NCBI RefSeq assembly: GCF_001633105.1
Contig: NZ_LUKZ01000033.1
Location: 65,850 to 100,724, forward strand
Reading direction: 5' to 3'
Source of the DNA: Acidovorax sp. GW101-3H11
GTDB taxonomy: Bacteria > Pseudomonadota > Gammaproteobacteria > Burkholderiales > Burkholderiaceae_C
DNA length: 34,875 nucleotides
Shown here: positions 1 to 8,215 of the stretch, piece after piece
How positions within the stretch are numbered: the stretch's first letter is position 1
Layout: each line of letters starts with the position of its first letter
Made by a program: the position numbers and the translations under genes
Notes under the pieces: model-generated
What the model was told of the DNA's origin: nothing
The model's database searches: none
What the model saw: the letters and a program-made list of their open reading frames with translations, nothing else

Positions 1-60
1 TTTGGAAGGCGTGCTGGGGTTGAGGGCGGGAGCCGGGTTGTCGCCCCGGCAGGCGACTCA

Positions 61-655
61 CTTTCTTTTGCTTCGCCAAAAGAAAGTAAGCAAAGAAAAG
101 GCGACCCCCAGTCTGCGACCCCTGCGCTGCGCTACGGGGCAAACCTGCGTCGGGGCGATTGCGGGGTGCGCCGTGGAACTCGCTTTGCGCTGCGCGCGCC
201 GCTCGGACAACCACGGCGAGTCAGTTCACGAAGCATGGGCGCTTCGACGCCCATGCCACCCCACAACCGCCCCGCCGCAGGCGCAGCCAGCAGGGGGTGG
301 ACAGCCGAACATCCGCACGGGCCATCGCTTTGCTCGGCCCCGCCTGCGCAGCGCGTGGCGCTTGCGCCCGTGAGATGGGGCCAAGCGCAGCGATGGCCCG
401 TGTGGATGTCCGATTCGCGGGTCCCCTTCACGATGCGCCGAGGAGCGCAGGGCGTGGGGCGGCACGGGCGTCGGAGCGCCCGTGCTTCGTGCTCTGACTC
501 GCCGTGGTTGTCCGAGCGGCGCGCGCAGCGCAAAGCGAGTTCCACGGCGCGCCCCACGCCTGAGCACCGCAGGTTGCCCGCAGCGAAGCGAAGGGACGCA
601 GCGTGCAGGGTCGCCTTTTCTTTGGTGACTTTCTTTTGGCGAAGCAAAAGAAAGC
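61..655. repeat. Large imperfect palindrome (~600 bp) with ~190 bp arms
   Basis: The segment 61-106 is the reverse complement of 610-655 with about two mismatches in 46. The segment around 165-250 is a near-identical reverse complement of about 450-565. Each outer arm also contains its own hairpin, CTTTCTTTTG-CTTCGC-CAAAAGAAAG, at 61-86 and 630-655. The central 200 bp is partly self-complementary too (CACGGGCCATCGCTT near 316 against AAGCGCAGCGATGGCCCGTG near 383). All reading frames through here are open only because of high GC and give low-complexity Arg/Ala-rich products, so I call no gene. Such elements are usually multicopy and non-autonomous in this bacterial group; that last point is recollection, not shown by this window. 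Confidence 0.85.
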
Positions 656-728
656 CACTGCGCCGCCGGGCGCACACCCCGGCCTCCGCCCTGAACCCAA
701 GCATGCTTGTCAAACCAGCACGCCAAGG

Positions 729-834
729 CTTCGACAAGCTCAGCCCGAACGGGCGGATGTTGCACCCAGCTTCGACAAGCTCAACCCGAACGGTTGGGTT
801 GTGTGCCTCGGCTTCGACAGGCTCAGCCCGAACG
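729..834. repeat. Three tandem TTCGACA(A/G)GCTCA repeats
   Basis: Three copies of CTTCGACAAGCTCAGCCCGA followed by ACGG (with small variations) start at 729, 770 and 812, a period of 41-42 bp. The same unit recurs as inverted pairs at 20427-20482 and 33046-33105. It is a REP-like interspersed element. The spacers between copies differ, and there are only three units, so it is not a CRISPR. Confidence 0.85.
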
Positions 835-955
835 AACAGCAAGCGCCACAGCATCGCAACGCCCTTTCCTGCGATGGTAAAAAACGCTCTCAAATCAATA
901 GCTAAAACCGCTTGCTAGACAGGCGCAAACGGCCAAAAAATCTCAAAAATCCACC

Positions 956-1648
956 ATGCTCACCGTCCAAAACATCAACCAGTACTACGGCGGCTCCCAC
1001 ATCCTGCGCGACGTGAGCCTCACCGCCACCCCCGGCAAAGTCACCGTTCTGCTCGGCCGCAACGGCGTGGGCAAAACGACGCTGCTCAAAAGCCTTATGG
1101 GCCTCGTGCCCATCAAAAGCGGCAGCATCCAGTTCGACGGCAAAGCCATTGACAAAGCCACCCCCTACGACCGCGCCCGCGCAGGCATCGGCTTCGTCCC
1201 CCAAGGCCGCGAAATCTTCGGCCGCCTCACCGTGGAAGAAAACCTGCGCATGGGCCTGGCCTACAAAAGCGGCTCCACGCCCGTGCCGCCGCACCTGTAC
1301 GAACTCTTCCCCGTGCTCAAGCAAATGCTCAAGCGCCGGGGTGGCGACCTGTCGGGCGGACAACAGCAGCAACTGGCCATCGCCCGCGCCCTGGCCCCCG
1401 GCCCGCGTTTGCTGATCCTCGACGAGCCCACCGAAGGCATCCAGCCCAGCATCATCAAAGACATCGGCCGCGTGATCCGCATGCTGGCCGACAAGGGCGA
1501 GATGGCCATCCTGCTGTGCGAGCAGTACTACGACTTCGCAGAGGAACTGGCCGACGAATACCTGGTGATGGAGCGTGGCGAGGTCATCGCACGCGGCCCG
1601 GGCAGCGAGATGGAAGCCAAGGGCATTCGCAACCTCGTGGCCATCTGA
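956..1648 (+). CDS. urtE: Urea ABC transporter ATP-binding subunit UrtE
   Basis: This 230-residue cytoplasmic ATPase is the second nucleotide-binding subunit of the high-affinity urea importer UrtABCDE. It has Walker A GRNGVGKTT near residues 35-43, the signature LSGGQQQQLAIARAL near 135, and Walker B LLILDEPTEGIQPS near 155. The EGIQPS motif and the short LivF-like length are typical of UrtE rather than of generic branched-chain amino acid ATPases. Normally urtE follows urtD almost without a gap. Here the preceding 955 bp is only repeat sequence, so either urtD lies beyond the left edge behind a repeat insertion or the gene is detached from its operon. It converges on the PAP2 gene with only 4 bp between stops. 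The start follows an A-rich leader without a strong ribosome-binding site. Confidence 0.9.
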   Translation: MLTVQNINQYYGGSHILRDVSLTATPGKVTVLLGRNGVGKTTLLKSLMGLVPIKSGSIQFDGKAIDKATPYDRARAGIGFVPQGREIFGRLTVEENLRMGLAYKSGSTPVPPHLYELFPVLKQMLKRRGGDLSGGQQQQLAIARALAPGPRLLILDEPTEGIQPSIIKDIGRVIRMLADKGEMAILLCEQYYDFAEELADEYLVMERGEVIARGPGSEMEAKGIRNLVAI

Positions 1649-1652
1649 CGGC

Positions 1653-2528
1653 TCAAGGGCGTTGCGCCGCAGCGGTGGCAAGGGCCGGACTGCGCCACCG
1701 CGACACGCTCTCCATGATCAGCACCGTGCACACCATCCACGTTCCACCCAGCAGCCACCCGGCCAGCACGTCGCTGGCGTAGTGCACCTGCAGCACCACG
1801 CGGCTCCAGCCGGTGGTGAAGATCAGCGCACCGGCCAGCATCGCGGCGGGCAGGTGCCACCCGCGCGGCAGCAACCGCGTGGCCAGGTAGGCCAGCATGG
1901 CATAGGCCACCATCGACGCGCTGCTGTGCCCGCTGGGAAAGCTGTAGCCGCTGGCCTCGGCAATACCGTGCGTGTGCTCGGGCCGCACGCGCGCGAAGAG
2001 GTTTTTCAGCACCTTGGTGAGCGCGCCATTGCCCGCCATGGCCACCAGCCAGCCCATGGCCAGCAGGCGGTGCTGGTGCCACCACAGGGCGGCGGCCACG
2101 GCCAGCGCCAGGGCCGCCAGCACCCAGGTGTCGCCCAGGTGGGTGAGGGTGGCAAACACCTGCAGCACGGTGGTGTCGGCCTGTGCGCGCAGGCTCGCGG
2201 CAATGGTGTCGTCCAGCACGCCCCAGGGGCCCTGGGTGCGGCCGCTCTCGGCCAGTTCGGCCATCGTGGCGCCCGCCAGCACCAGCACGCAGGCCGAGGC
2301 GGCCATGGCCACCAGCATGAGGGTGGGGGCCTGCGCAGGAAAGAAGCGGTTCAGTGGCGGCCCCGCGTGGTGGCGCAGGGCGCGCAGGCCTGTTAGCGCG
2401 GCGGCGCCCAGCAGCGCCAGGGCCAGCATGCCCGCCAGCCACCAGCCCACAGGGTGCTGCGCCAGCAGGGCGCCCAGCTCGGATGCGGTGGGGGTCGTAG
2501 ATGCGGCGGCAGGGGCGGTCATCGTCAT
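1653..2528 (-). CDS. PAP2-family membrane phosphatase
   Basis: This 291-residue integral membrane protein is a type 2 phosphatidic acid phosphatase. The three catalytic motifs are complete: K175-X6-R182-P183, P198-S-G-H201, and S242-R243-X5-H249-X3-D253. Several hydrophobic segments surround them, with the active site expected on the periplasmic face. The likely substrate is a lipid phosphate such as phosphatidic acid or undecaprenyl pyrophosphate; the sequence does not decide which. I chose the ATG at 2528 because AAAGGA lies about 12 bases upstream and the reading frame before it is low-complexity. It is divergent from a lipid kinase gene, so the pair could run a phosphorylation/dephosphorylation cycle on a lipid, which is inference from context. 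Confidence 0.85.
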   Translation of the reverse strand: MTMTAPAAASTTPTASELGALLAQHPVGWWLAGMLALALLGAAALTGLRALRHHAGPPLNRFFPAQAPTLMLVAMAASACVLVLAGATMAELAESGRTQGPWGVLDDTIAASLRAQADTTVLQVFATLTHLGDTWVLAALALAVAAALWWHQHRLLAMGWLVAMAGNGALTKVLKNLFARVRPEHTHGIAEASGYSFPSGHSSASMVAYAMLAYLATRLLPRGWHLPAAMLAGALIFTTGWSRVVLQVHYASDVLAGWLLGGTWMVCTVLIMESVSRWRSPALATAAAQRP

Positions 2529-2806
2529 GGTGCGGGGTGGTCCTTTCACTTTCGGTTTCCAAGGTCTTGCAGATGCAGTTGCCTGCACCACCATGGAAAG
2601 AAGCCGCAGGTTGTACCGAAGTTCCCAGCATCCCGCGCCGTGGTGGGTGTATTGCGAGCACCGTGGGTGTATGTGTCGGCGCAGGCTGACACGGCAAGGG
2701 CGCTGCGACCGGCTGCGGGCGCCGTGCCCGGCTGCGACCATGGGCGACCCTGCGGCTCCGCCCCTTCGTGGCGTGGGGTTGCTCTTGTTTGTTGCAGAGT
2801 TTTTGC

Positions 2807-3871
2807 ATGACCCCTTCCGACCACCCCCATCCTCCAAAGCCCGGTGGCCCCATTCACCTGGTGGTGCCCAAGCGGCCCGGGGCCGACCTGGACCTGCTGC
2901 GCGCCAAGCTCGAGGGCGTGGCGGCATTGCGGGCGCACGACGTGGTGTGGCATGTGCCCCACCAGCGCGGCGACATCGTGCAACTGGCGCGCGCCGCTGC
3001 CGAAGCCGCACGCACCAGCGGCGGCCTGGTGGTGGCCGCAGGCGGCGATGGCACCATCAACGCCGTGGCGGCGGCCGCGCTGCATGCGGGCGTGCCCATG
3101 GGGGTGGTGCCCATGGGCACCTTCAACTACTTCAGCCGCGAGCATGGCCTGGCGCTGGACCCGGAGCAGGCGGTGCAAGACCTGTTGCAGGCGCTGCACG
3201 CGGGGGACATGCGCCCCGTGCAGGTGGGCCATGTCAACCGCCGCATGTTCATCGTCAACGCCAGCGTGGGCCTGTACCCCAAGCTGCTGGCCGAGCGTGA
3301 GCGGGCCTCCAAGCGGTTTGGCCGCTCGCGCTGGGTGGCGGTGGCATCGGCGGTGTGGAGCCTGTTCCGCCCCGCAGCAGGCCGGCGCTGGCGCGTGGTG
3401 ATGAGCACCCACCACGGCGCCGAGGTGCGGCACGAGGAGCACCTGGTCACGACCCTGTTTGTGGGCAACAACCCGCTGCAGCTGGACCGCATGGGCCTGC
3501 CGCAGGCCCAGCAGGTGGCCGATGGCGGGCACCTGGCGGTGGTGATGCTCAAGCCCCAGAACCGCTGGGCCACGGCCCGCACGGTGTGGAACGCCGCCAC
3601 CGGCCAGCTGGACAAGGACGATGCCGTGACCAGCATTGCCTGCACCGAACTGACCGTGGCCCCGGCCAGCTGGCGCCCGCCACAGGTCAAGGTGGCGTTT
3701 GATGGCGAGCGCGAGTGGATGGCGCCGCCGCTGCACTTTCGTGTGGGCACACGCCCGCTGTGGCTGGTGGCGCCGTCGCCGCTGGTGCGCGATGATGCGG
3801 CGCAGCCTTCACTGGCGGCGGCAGTGGCCGAAACTGGCGCACCGCCCGCCCCCGGACTGATACCCGCCTGA
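2807..3871 (+). CDS. Diacylglycerol-kinase-family lipid kinase
   Basis: The 354-residue product carries the diacylglycerol kinase catalytic domain, with the nucleotide-binding GGDGT at residues 79-83 followed by a typical PMGTFNYF segment. Family members transfer phosphate from ATP to a lipid hydroxyl (diacylglycerol, sphingoid base or similar) at the inner membrane. The C-terminal half matches the beta-sandwich part of YegS/DgkB proteins. The annotated start is the ATG at 2807; an upstream in-frame start at 2768 would add a hydrophobic 13-residue stretch and is less likely. The metallophosphoesterase gene follows 12 bp downstream, so the two are probably cotranscribed. Lipid specificity cannot be read from sequence. 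Confidence 0.85.
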   Translation: MTPSDHPHPPKPGGPIHLVVPKRPGADLDLLRAKLEGVAALRAHDVVWHVPHQRGDIVQLARAAAEAARTSGGLVVAAGGDGTINAVAAAALHAGVPMGVVPMGTFNYFSREHGLALDPEQAVQDLLQALHAGDMRPVQVGHVNRRMFIVNASVGLYPKLLAERERASKRFGRSRWVAVASAVWSLFRPAAGRRWRVVMSTHHGAEVRHEEHLVTTLFVGNNPLQLDRMGLPQAQQVADGGHLAVVMLKPQNRWATARTVWNAATGQLDKDDAVTSIACTELTVAPASWRPPQVKVAFDGEREWMAPPLHFRVGTRPLWLVAPSPLVRDDAAQPSLAAAVAETGAPPAPGLIPA

Positions 3872-3883
3872 CCACCCACCGCC

Positions 3884-4678
3884 ATGCCCGCCTTGATGCA
3901 CCTGTCCGACCTGCACTTCGGGGCGCACGACCCCGAGGTGTGCGCCGCCGCGCAGCGCCTGGCACAGCGGCTGGGCGTGGCCCTGGCCGTGGTGTCGGGC
4001 GACCTCACTCAGCGCGCCACCGCCAGCCAGTTTGCCCAGGCCGCGCGGTTTGTGCAGGGCCTGCATGCGCGCAGCAGCCTGGTGCTGGCAGGCAACCACG
4101 ATGTGCCGCTGTTTGCCTGGTGGTTGCGCTGGGGCCGCGCGTACGAGCGGTTTGCCGAGCAGTTTGGCGTGGACCAGGAGCCTGTGCGGCAGATGGGCCC
4201 CTTCTATGTGGTGGGCGTGAACACCACGCGCGCCTGGCGGCACGAGCGGGGCAGCCTGTCGTCAGCGCAAATCGATCATGTGGCGGCCCTGCTGGCGCGC
4301 GCCCCACCCGACGCGTGGCGCATCGTGGCCAGCCACCACCCCCTGGTGGCGCGCGATGCCAACGACCGCGCCCACCGCCCGCACCGTGCCGACGAGGCCC
4401 TGCAGCGCTGGCGCACCGCCGGTGCGCAGATGCTGCTGTCGGGCCATGTGCACGAGCCCGGTGTGCTGCAGCCCCTGCCCGGCCTGTGGGCCAGCCGCGC
4501 GGGCACGGCGGTGTCGCGCCGCCTGCGGCACGGTTGCCCCAACAGCCTGGTGGTGCTGCGCGAAGAAGTGTCGGGCGAGTCGCCCAGCCAGCGCCTGCGG
4601 GTGGTCGAGCGCTGGGACTACGACAGCACCATCGGAGAGTTCGCCTGTGTGCAGCGCCAGCCTGTGATGCCCGGTTGA
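3884..4678 (+). CDS. Calcineurin-like metallophosphoesterase
   Basis: This 264-residue cytoplasmic protein has the full set of binuclear metal ligands of the calcineurin-like phosphoesterase fold: D9-L-H11, G-D40, G-N71-H72-D73, H151-H152 and G-H188-V-H190. There is no signal peptide. The family hydrolyses phosphomonoesters or phosphodiesters, including cAMP (CpdA type) and UDP-diacylglucosamine (LpxH type); the N-terminal HLSDLHFG resembles the CpdA branch. It sits 12 bp after the lipid kinase gene and is likely translated from the same mRNA. A cAMP role would connect it with the adenylate cyclase at 10452, but that is speculation. It converges on the porin gene, and the hairpin at 4721-4738 lies between them. 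Confidence 0.85.
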   Translation: MPALMHLSDLHFGAHDPEVCAAAQRLAQRLGVALAVVSGDLTQRATASQFAQAARFVQGLHARSSLVLAGNHDVPLFAWWLRWGRAYERFAEQFGVDQEPVRQMGPFYVVGVNTTRAWRHERGSLSSAQIDHVAALLARAPPDAWRIVASHHPLVARDANDRAHRPHRADEALQRWRTAGAQMLLSGHVHEPGVLQPLPGLWASRAGTAVSRRLRHGCPNSLVVLREEVSGESPSQRLRVVERWDYDSTIGEFACVQRQPVMPG

Positions 4679-4713
4679 ATGCCCGGTTGAAGCGGTCTTC
4701 CGTGCTGCCACCC

Positions 4714-4738
4714 AAAAAAAGGGCACCCGAAGGTGCCC
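4714..4738 (-). terminator. Rho-independent terminator of the porin gene
   Basis: On the minus strand a perfect 7 bp stem GGGCACC-TTCG-GGTGCCC with an ultra-stable TTCG loop (4721-4738) is followed directly by seven T (4720-4714). It lies 54 bp after the porin stop codon. On the plus strand the T run is missing, so it mainly stops porin transcription. Confidence 0.9.
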
Positions 4739-4791
4739 TGAAACTTGGAGACAACCGTTGTGCGTTGTGATGTGGGCCCGTTCACACCTTC

Positions 4792-5976
4792 TTAGAACCG
4801 GTGGCGCACCCCCACCGCAAAGCCGGTGCCCTGTGCGCTGACCACTGAGGGTGGTGCTGGCAGCGTGCGGGTCTGGGTGCTGTCGCGCATCACCATGGCA
4901 TACAGGTCCGTGCGCTTGGACAGGAAGTAGTCATACCCCAGTGTGAACACCTTGCGCTCCACATTGCCACCCGCCACCGTGGCGGGCACGGGGCCCACGG
5001 TGTCGCTGGTGCGGCGCACTGCGTAGCCCGCCAGCACCCGGCCTGCGCCCACGGGCACGGCGGCGCTCACATCCCACACGCGGTATGCCACGTTGAGCGG
5101 CGCAGCGGCCGTGCCCCGGTTGTCGATGCGGCCCAGGTGGGCAAACAGCTTGACCACCTCGAAGTCGTACGACGCCGCCAGCTGCCAGGCGCGCGTGTCG
5201 TTGGGCGAGGTGCCGTCGGCAAAGGTCCCGGGGTTCTTCTTCACGCTCTGCCACGCCAGCGATGCGGCCCAGGGGCCTTGGGCATAGGCCAGCCGGGCCG
5301 CGCTGTTGCCGCCGCCCTGGCCTTCTGAAAGCGCGTGTGCCACCGAGGCATTGAAGCCCGCGACGGTGGGGCTGTCATACACCACCGAGTTGGCCCAGCC
5401 GGTGCCACCGCTGAGCGGGCTGGCGATGAAGGTCACCAGGTTCAGTGGCCCCAGCACGGTGGAGTCGCCAAACGCGTTGGAGGTGATGGAGTTCAGGAAC
5501 AGCAACGACGTGACATTGCCCAGCCGCACGCGGCCCCAATCGCGGTGCGACACGCCCACCCAGGCGGCGCGCGAGAACACGGGGTCGGCCCCCACATTCA
5601 CCGGTGCCGGCAGTGCGTCGCTGCGGCCGGTGGCGCCGGAGTCGTTGCGCACAAAGGATGACAGCTCAAACTGTGCCGACAGCCCGCCGCCCAGGTCTTC
5701 GGTGCCACGCAGGCCCCAGTGGCTGGTGGACATGCCGCCACCGTCCAGTTTGGTCACGGCGCGGTCTTGCGCATTGATGCCTGCAGCGGGGCCCGCAAAG
5801 CGGCCCACGGCGGCATCGACCAGGCCATACAGCTGCAGGCTGGGGCCCGGTGCGGGCTGGGCCTGCGCGGCGAGTGTGGTGGCAGACAGGGCGGCGGCGG
5901 TGCCCAGAGCGCGTGTCCAGCGTTTGCGGGCGAGCGAGCGTGAAGATTTTGGGGCGAGGGAGGTGCGGGGTTTCAT
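4792..5976 (-). CDS. Gram-negative trimeric porin (Omp32-like)
   Basis: The 394-residue product is an outer-membrane porin of the betaproteobacterial general porin family. It has a basic N-terminus and a Sec signal peptide ending AAQAQ, with cleavage expected near residue 40. The mature protein then starts with the typical LQLYGLVDAAVG first strand. The C-terminus is RHRF, with the terminal phenylalanine needed for BAM-dependent assembly. The start at 5976 has GAAAGA ten bases upstream; a longer in-frame start at 6057 would bury the signal peptide. It is a single-gene unit with its own terminator at 4714-4738. The 298 bp upstream must hold its promoter but I see no convincing -35/-10 pair. 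Confidence 0.9.
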   Translation of the reverse strand: MKPRTSLAPKSSRSLARKRWTRALGTAAALSATTLAAQAQPAPGPSLQLYGLVDAAVGRFAGPAAGINAQDRAVTKLDGGGMSTSHWGLRGTEDLGGGLSAQFELSSFVRNDSGATGRSDALPAPVNVGADPVFSRAAWVGVSHRDWGRVRLGNVTSLLFLNSITSNAFGDSTVLGPLNLVTFIASPLSGGTGWANSVVYDSPTVAGFNASVAHALSEGQGGGNSAARLAYAQGPWAASLAWQSVKKNPGTFADGTSPNDTRAWQLAASYDFEVVKLFAHLGRIDNRGTAAAPLNVAYRVWDVSAAVPVGAGRVLAGYAVRRTSDTVGPVPATVAGGNVERKVFTLGYDYFLSKRTDLYAMVMRDSTQTRTLPAPPSVVSAQGTGFAVGVRHRF

Positions 5977-6274
5977 GGTGTCTTTCGATGGGTGAGGGCA
6001 AGTGAAGGGCGAACCGGCCCACGGCGCAGCCAGGGCTGTTCCGAAAACGCAGTTCAACGGGGGGAAGGCGTCAGCGCGTTGTGTGCGCCGGGGGCATGGC
6101 GGCTAGGGCGCGCCGGTCTGCCGCGCCGACGCCTGGGGTGGGGCGGCGGCGCAGGGCCCCAGCCACCGGGGGTGGCGGTGGGCGGGGGCCAGAAAAATGG
6201 GCGTGGCTGTGCCTGGCATGCGGCGCTCGTGCGGCAGTGCTGTGGTGGGAGCGGGGGATGTCAGCGGCGGGGCG
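5977..6274. other. Intergenic region between porin and TetR genes
   Basis: This 298 bp stretch lies upstream of the porin and downstream of the TetR gene. It is extremely G-rich on the plus strand around 6135-6195 (runs such as GGGGGTGGCGGTGGGCGGGGG). The open frames here are low-complexity and I call no gene. No T-tailed hairpin for the TetR gene is visible. Confidence 0.5.
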
Positions 6275-7018
6275 TCAGTGCACCGCGCCTTCACAGGCGC
6301 CACGCATGCCTTGCGCAATAAAACGCACCAGCAGTGGCCCCGCTGCAGCCTCGTCGCCGGGCTGGTTCTGGCCGTAAGACAGGCGCTCGATGCGCTGGTC
6401 GTTCACATGGTGCAGCAGCGCGCCCAGCGCAAACTGGTAACACCACGCGGCCTGGCTGCGCGTGGCCTGGGGCAGGGCAGCGGCAATCGCGTCGATGAAC
6501 GCATGGGCCAGTGGGTCGAACAGCTCGCGGATGATGGGCTCGTCTTCTTCCAGGTGGTCGTTCATGCCACGCGACAGCAGGCGCAGAAAGTGGTGGCCTG
6601 CGGGCTGGCGGGCGACTTCGAGCACCGGCAGCACAAAGGCTTTCACGATCTCTTCCAGCAACTGTCCGGGCGGTGCAGCCGTTTGCGCCTGGGCCAGCGA
6701 CTGCAGCCGCACGTCGATGTAGCCCGCATGTGCGCGGAAGATGGCGTGGTACAGCGAGAGCTTGGGGCCGTAGTAGTAGCCCACCAGCGCCAGCGGCACA
6801 CCGGCTTCGTCCGCAATGTCGCGGATCGACACGCCATGAAAACCGCGCGTGGCAAACAGCCGCTCGGCCGCCTGCAGGATGTTGGCCTGGCGATTGGGGG
6901 CCAGCGCTTCTTCGCTGTTGGCGCTGCGGGCGGCAGCACGCTTGCGCGCCGGGGCTTTCGCGACAGGGACGGCGGCCACGGTGGCCGCAGTCTGGGGGGT
7001 GGATCGGGATTTGGGCAT
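6275..7018 (-). CDS. TetR-family regulator, divergent from Bug operon
   Basis: The 247-residue product has an N-terminal TetR helix-turn-helix. The pattern runs ILQAAERLFATRGFHGVSIR, then DIADEAGVPLALVGYYYGPK, with a helical ligand-binding C-terminal domain. A 40-residue Ala/Lys/Arg-rich tail precedes the DNA-binding domain. The start at 7018 is the first ATG after the operator region; the frame is open further upstream but would run through the operator palindromes. The gene is divergent from the Bug receptor operon at 7189, and three matching palindromes lie between them, so it most likely represses that operon and itself. The inducer is unknown; a substrate or intermediate of the neighbouring cyclase and hydrolase is the natural candidate. 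Confidence 0.85.
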   Translation of the reverse strand: MPKSRSTPQTAATVAAVPVAKAPARKRAAARSANSEEALAPNRQANILQAAERLFATRGFHGVSIRDIADEAGVPLALVGYYYGPKLSLYHAIFRAHAGYIDVRLQSLAQAQTAAPPGQLLEEIVKAFVLPVLEVARQPAGHHFLRLLSRGMNDHLEEDEPIIRELFDPLAHAFIDAIAAALPQATRSQAAWCYQFALGALLHHVNDQRIERLSYGQNQPGDEAAAGPLLVRFIAQGMRGACEGAVH

Positions 7019-7025
7019 AGGCTGG

Positions 7026-7043
7026 TTTATACAGTTGTATAAA
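7026..7043. promoter_or_regulatory. TetR-type operator 1 (perfect palindrome)
   Basis: TTTATACA-GT-TGTATAAA has perfect 8 bp arms and a 2 bp spacer. On the minus strand it overlaps a possible -10 (TATACA) that lies 16 bp after TTGTAC, so occupancy would block the TetR gene promoter. Confidence 0.7.
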
Positions 7044-7047
7044 TTTA

Positions 7048-7063
7048 TTGAACACTCGTACAA
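7048..7063. promoter_or_regulatory. TetR-type operator 2 (imperfect)
   Basis: TTGAACA-CT-CGTACAA has the same 7-2-7 geometry as the flanking sites with degenerate arms. Its centre is 21 bp (two helical turns) from operator 1. It covers the candidate -35 TTGTAC of the TetR gene on the minus strand. Confidence 0.5.
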
Positions 7064-7082
7064 ACCCCAGTTCATTTGAAAT

Positions 7083-7099
7083 TTGTACGTTCGTATAAT
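7083..7099. promoter_or_regulatory. TetR-type operator 3 over the -10 box of the Bug operon
   Basis: TTGTACG-TT-CGTATAA has 7-2-7 geometry with one mismatch between arms. Its right arm runs into a perfect plus-strand -10 sequence TATAAT at 7094-7099, which has a weak -35 (TTCATT, 7071-7076) 17 bp upstream. Binding here would directly repress the Bug receptor operon. Confidence 0.65.
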
Positions 7100-7188
7100 T
7101 TTTTCATACCGCCCGCTGCAAGCCTGGTCGCACCAGGCTGGCGGGGCTTCGCTGCAACCACCATCCAATCCCACAGGAGACAGACACC

Positions 7189-8181
7189 ATGATCACCCGC
7201 CGCCGCTTCACCCAGCTTTCTGCCGCCCTGCTGCCCGCCCTGGGCAGTGCCCCTGCCGCCTGGGCGCAGGCTGGCAAGGACGCCCTGCCCGACATGGCGC
7301 GCATCATCTCGGGCTTTCCGGCTGGGGGCACGGCCGATGCGCTGGCGCGCCGTGTGGCCGACCGCATGCGCGGCCACTACGCAGCATCCTTGGTGGTAGA
7401 CAACAAGCCCGGCGCAGGCGGGCAGATCGGCGTCCTCAACCTGCGCGACAGTCCGGCCGATGGCACCAGCCTGCTCGTCACGCCGTCGTCCATGCTGTCC
7501 ATCTACCCCTACACCTACCCCAAGCTGCGCTACACGCTGGACGACGTGGCGCCCGTGTCGCTGGGCGCCATGTTCGACCACGGCCTGGCCGTGGGCCCTG
7601 GCGTGCCCGAGAGCGTGCGCACGCTGGCCGACCTGCTGGACTGGATGCGCGCCAACCCCGGCAGCGCCAACTACGGCAGCCCCGGCGCGGGCTCCATGCC
7701 GCACATGGTGGGCGTGCTGCTGGGCCAGTTCAGCAAGATAGACATGCGCCACATTGCCTACCGGGGCACGGTGCCCGGCATGCAAGACCTGCTGGGCGGG
7801 CAGATCCCTGCGTTCTGGGGGCCGATTGGCGACTACCTGCAGCATGGCAAGGGCGGCAAGCTGCGCGTGCTGGCCATTGCGGGCAGCAAGCGCTCGCCGT
7901 TTCTGCCGCAGGTGCCCACGCTGACGGAGCTGGGCTACCCGCTCAAGGTCAGCGAGTGGTACGGCTTCTTCCTGCCCGGCAAGGCCACGCCCGAGACCAT
8001 CAAGCGCGCATCCGATGCCCTGCAGGCCGCATTGAGCCAGCCCGAGGTGGTGGAGTACGGCAAGCAGTACGGCCTGGAGGTCAAGCCCTCCACCGCCGCG
8101 CAGCTGGCGCAGATGCTCAAGGCCGATGCCGACCAGTGGCGCGGCCTCATCAAGCAGACCGGCTTCACGGCCGAATCCTGA
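7189..8181 (+). CDS. Bug/TctC-family periplasmic solute-binding protein
   Basis: The 330-residue product belongs to the Bug (Bordetella uptake gene, TctC-type) receptors. It begins with a twin-arginine-like signal (RRRFTQL, then a hydrophobic stretch ending AAWAQA), and the mature part has the family pattern GFPAGGTADALAR and VDNKPGAGGQIG. These proteins bind carboxylates, amides or aromatic acids in the periplasm and usually pass them to TctAB membrane subunits. No tctAB genes are in this window, as is common for orphan Bug genes. CAGGAGACAG lies about seven bases before the ATG. It starts a three-gene operon with a cyclase (34 bp downstream) and an FAH-family enzyme, probably delivering the substrate of that pathway. 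Confidence 0.9.
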   Translation: MITRRRFTQLSAALLPALGSAPAAWAQAGKDALPDMARIISGFPAGGTADALARRVADRMRGHYAASLVVDNKPGAGGQIGVLNLRDSPADGTSLLVTPSSMLSIYPYTYPKLRYTLDDVAPVSLGAMFDHGLAVGPGVPESVRTLADLLDWMRANPGSANYGSPGAGSMPHMVGVLLGQFSKIDMRHIAYRGTVPGMQDLLGGQIPAFWGPIGDYLQHGKGGKLRVLAIAGSKRSPFLPQVPTLTELGYPLKVSEWYGFFLPGKATPETIKRASDALQAALSQPEVVEYGKQYGLEVKPSTAAQLAQMLKADADQWRGLIKQTGFTAES

Positions 8182-8215
8182 TCGCCTTGTTTCGACCTTT
8201 CCACCCGACCCCGCC

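Noticed and set aside
729-834. Possible CRISPR array
   Set aside because: Only three degenerate units, short spacers of about 18 bp, and the same unit occurs singly or inverted elsewhere; no cas genes.
2-918. Several open frames of 90-250 codons on both strands
   Set aside because: They all lie in the palindromic repeat and encode low-complexity Arg/Ala/Cys-rich sequences with mirror-image similarity caused by the inverted arms.
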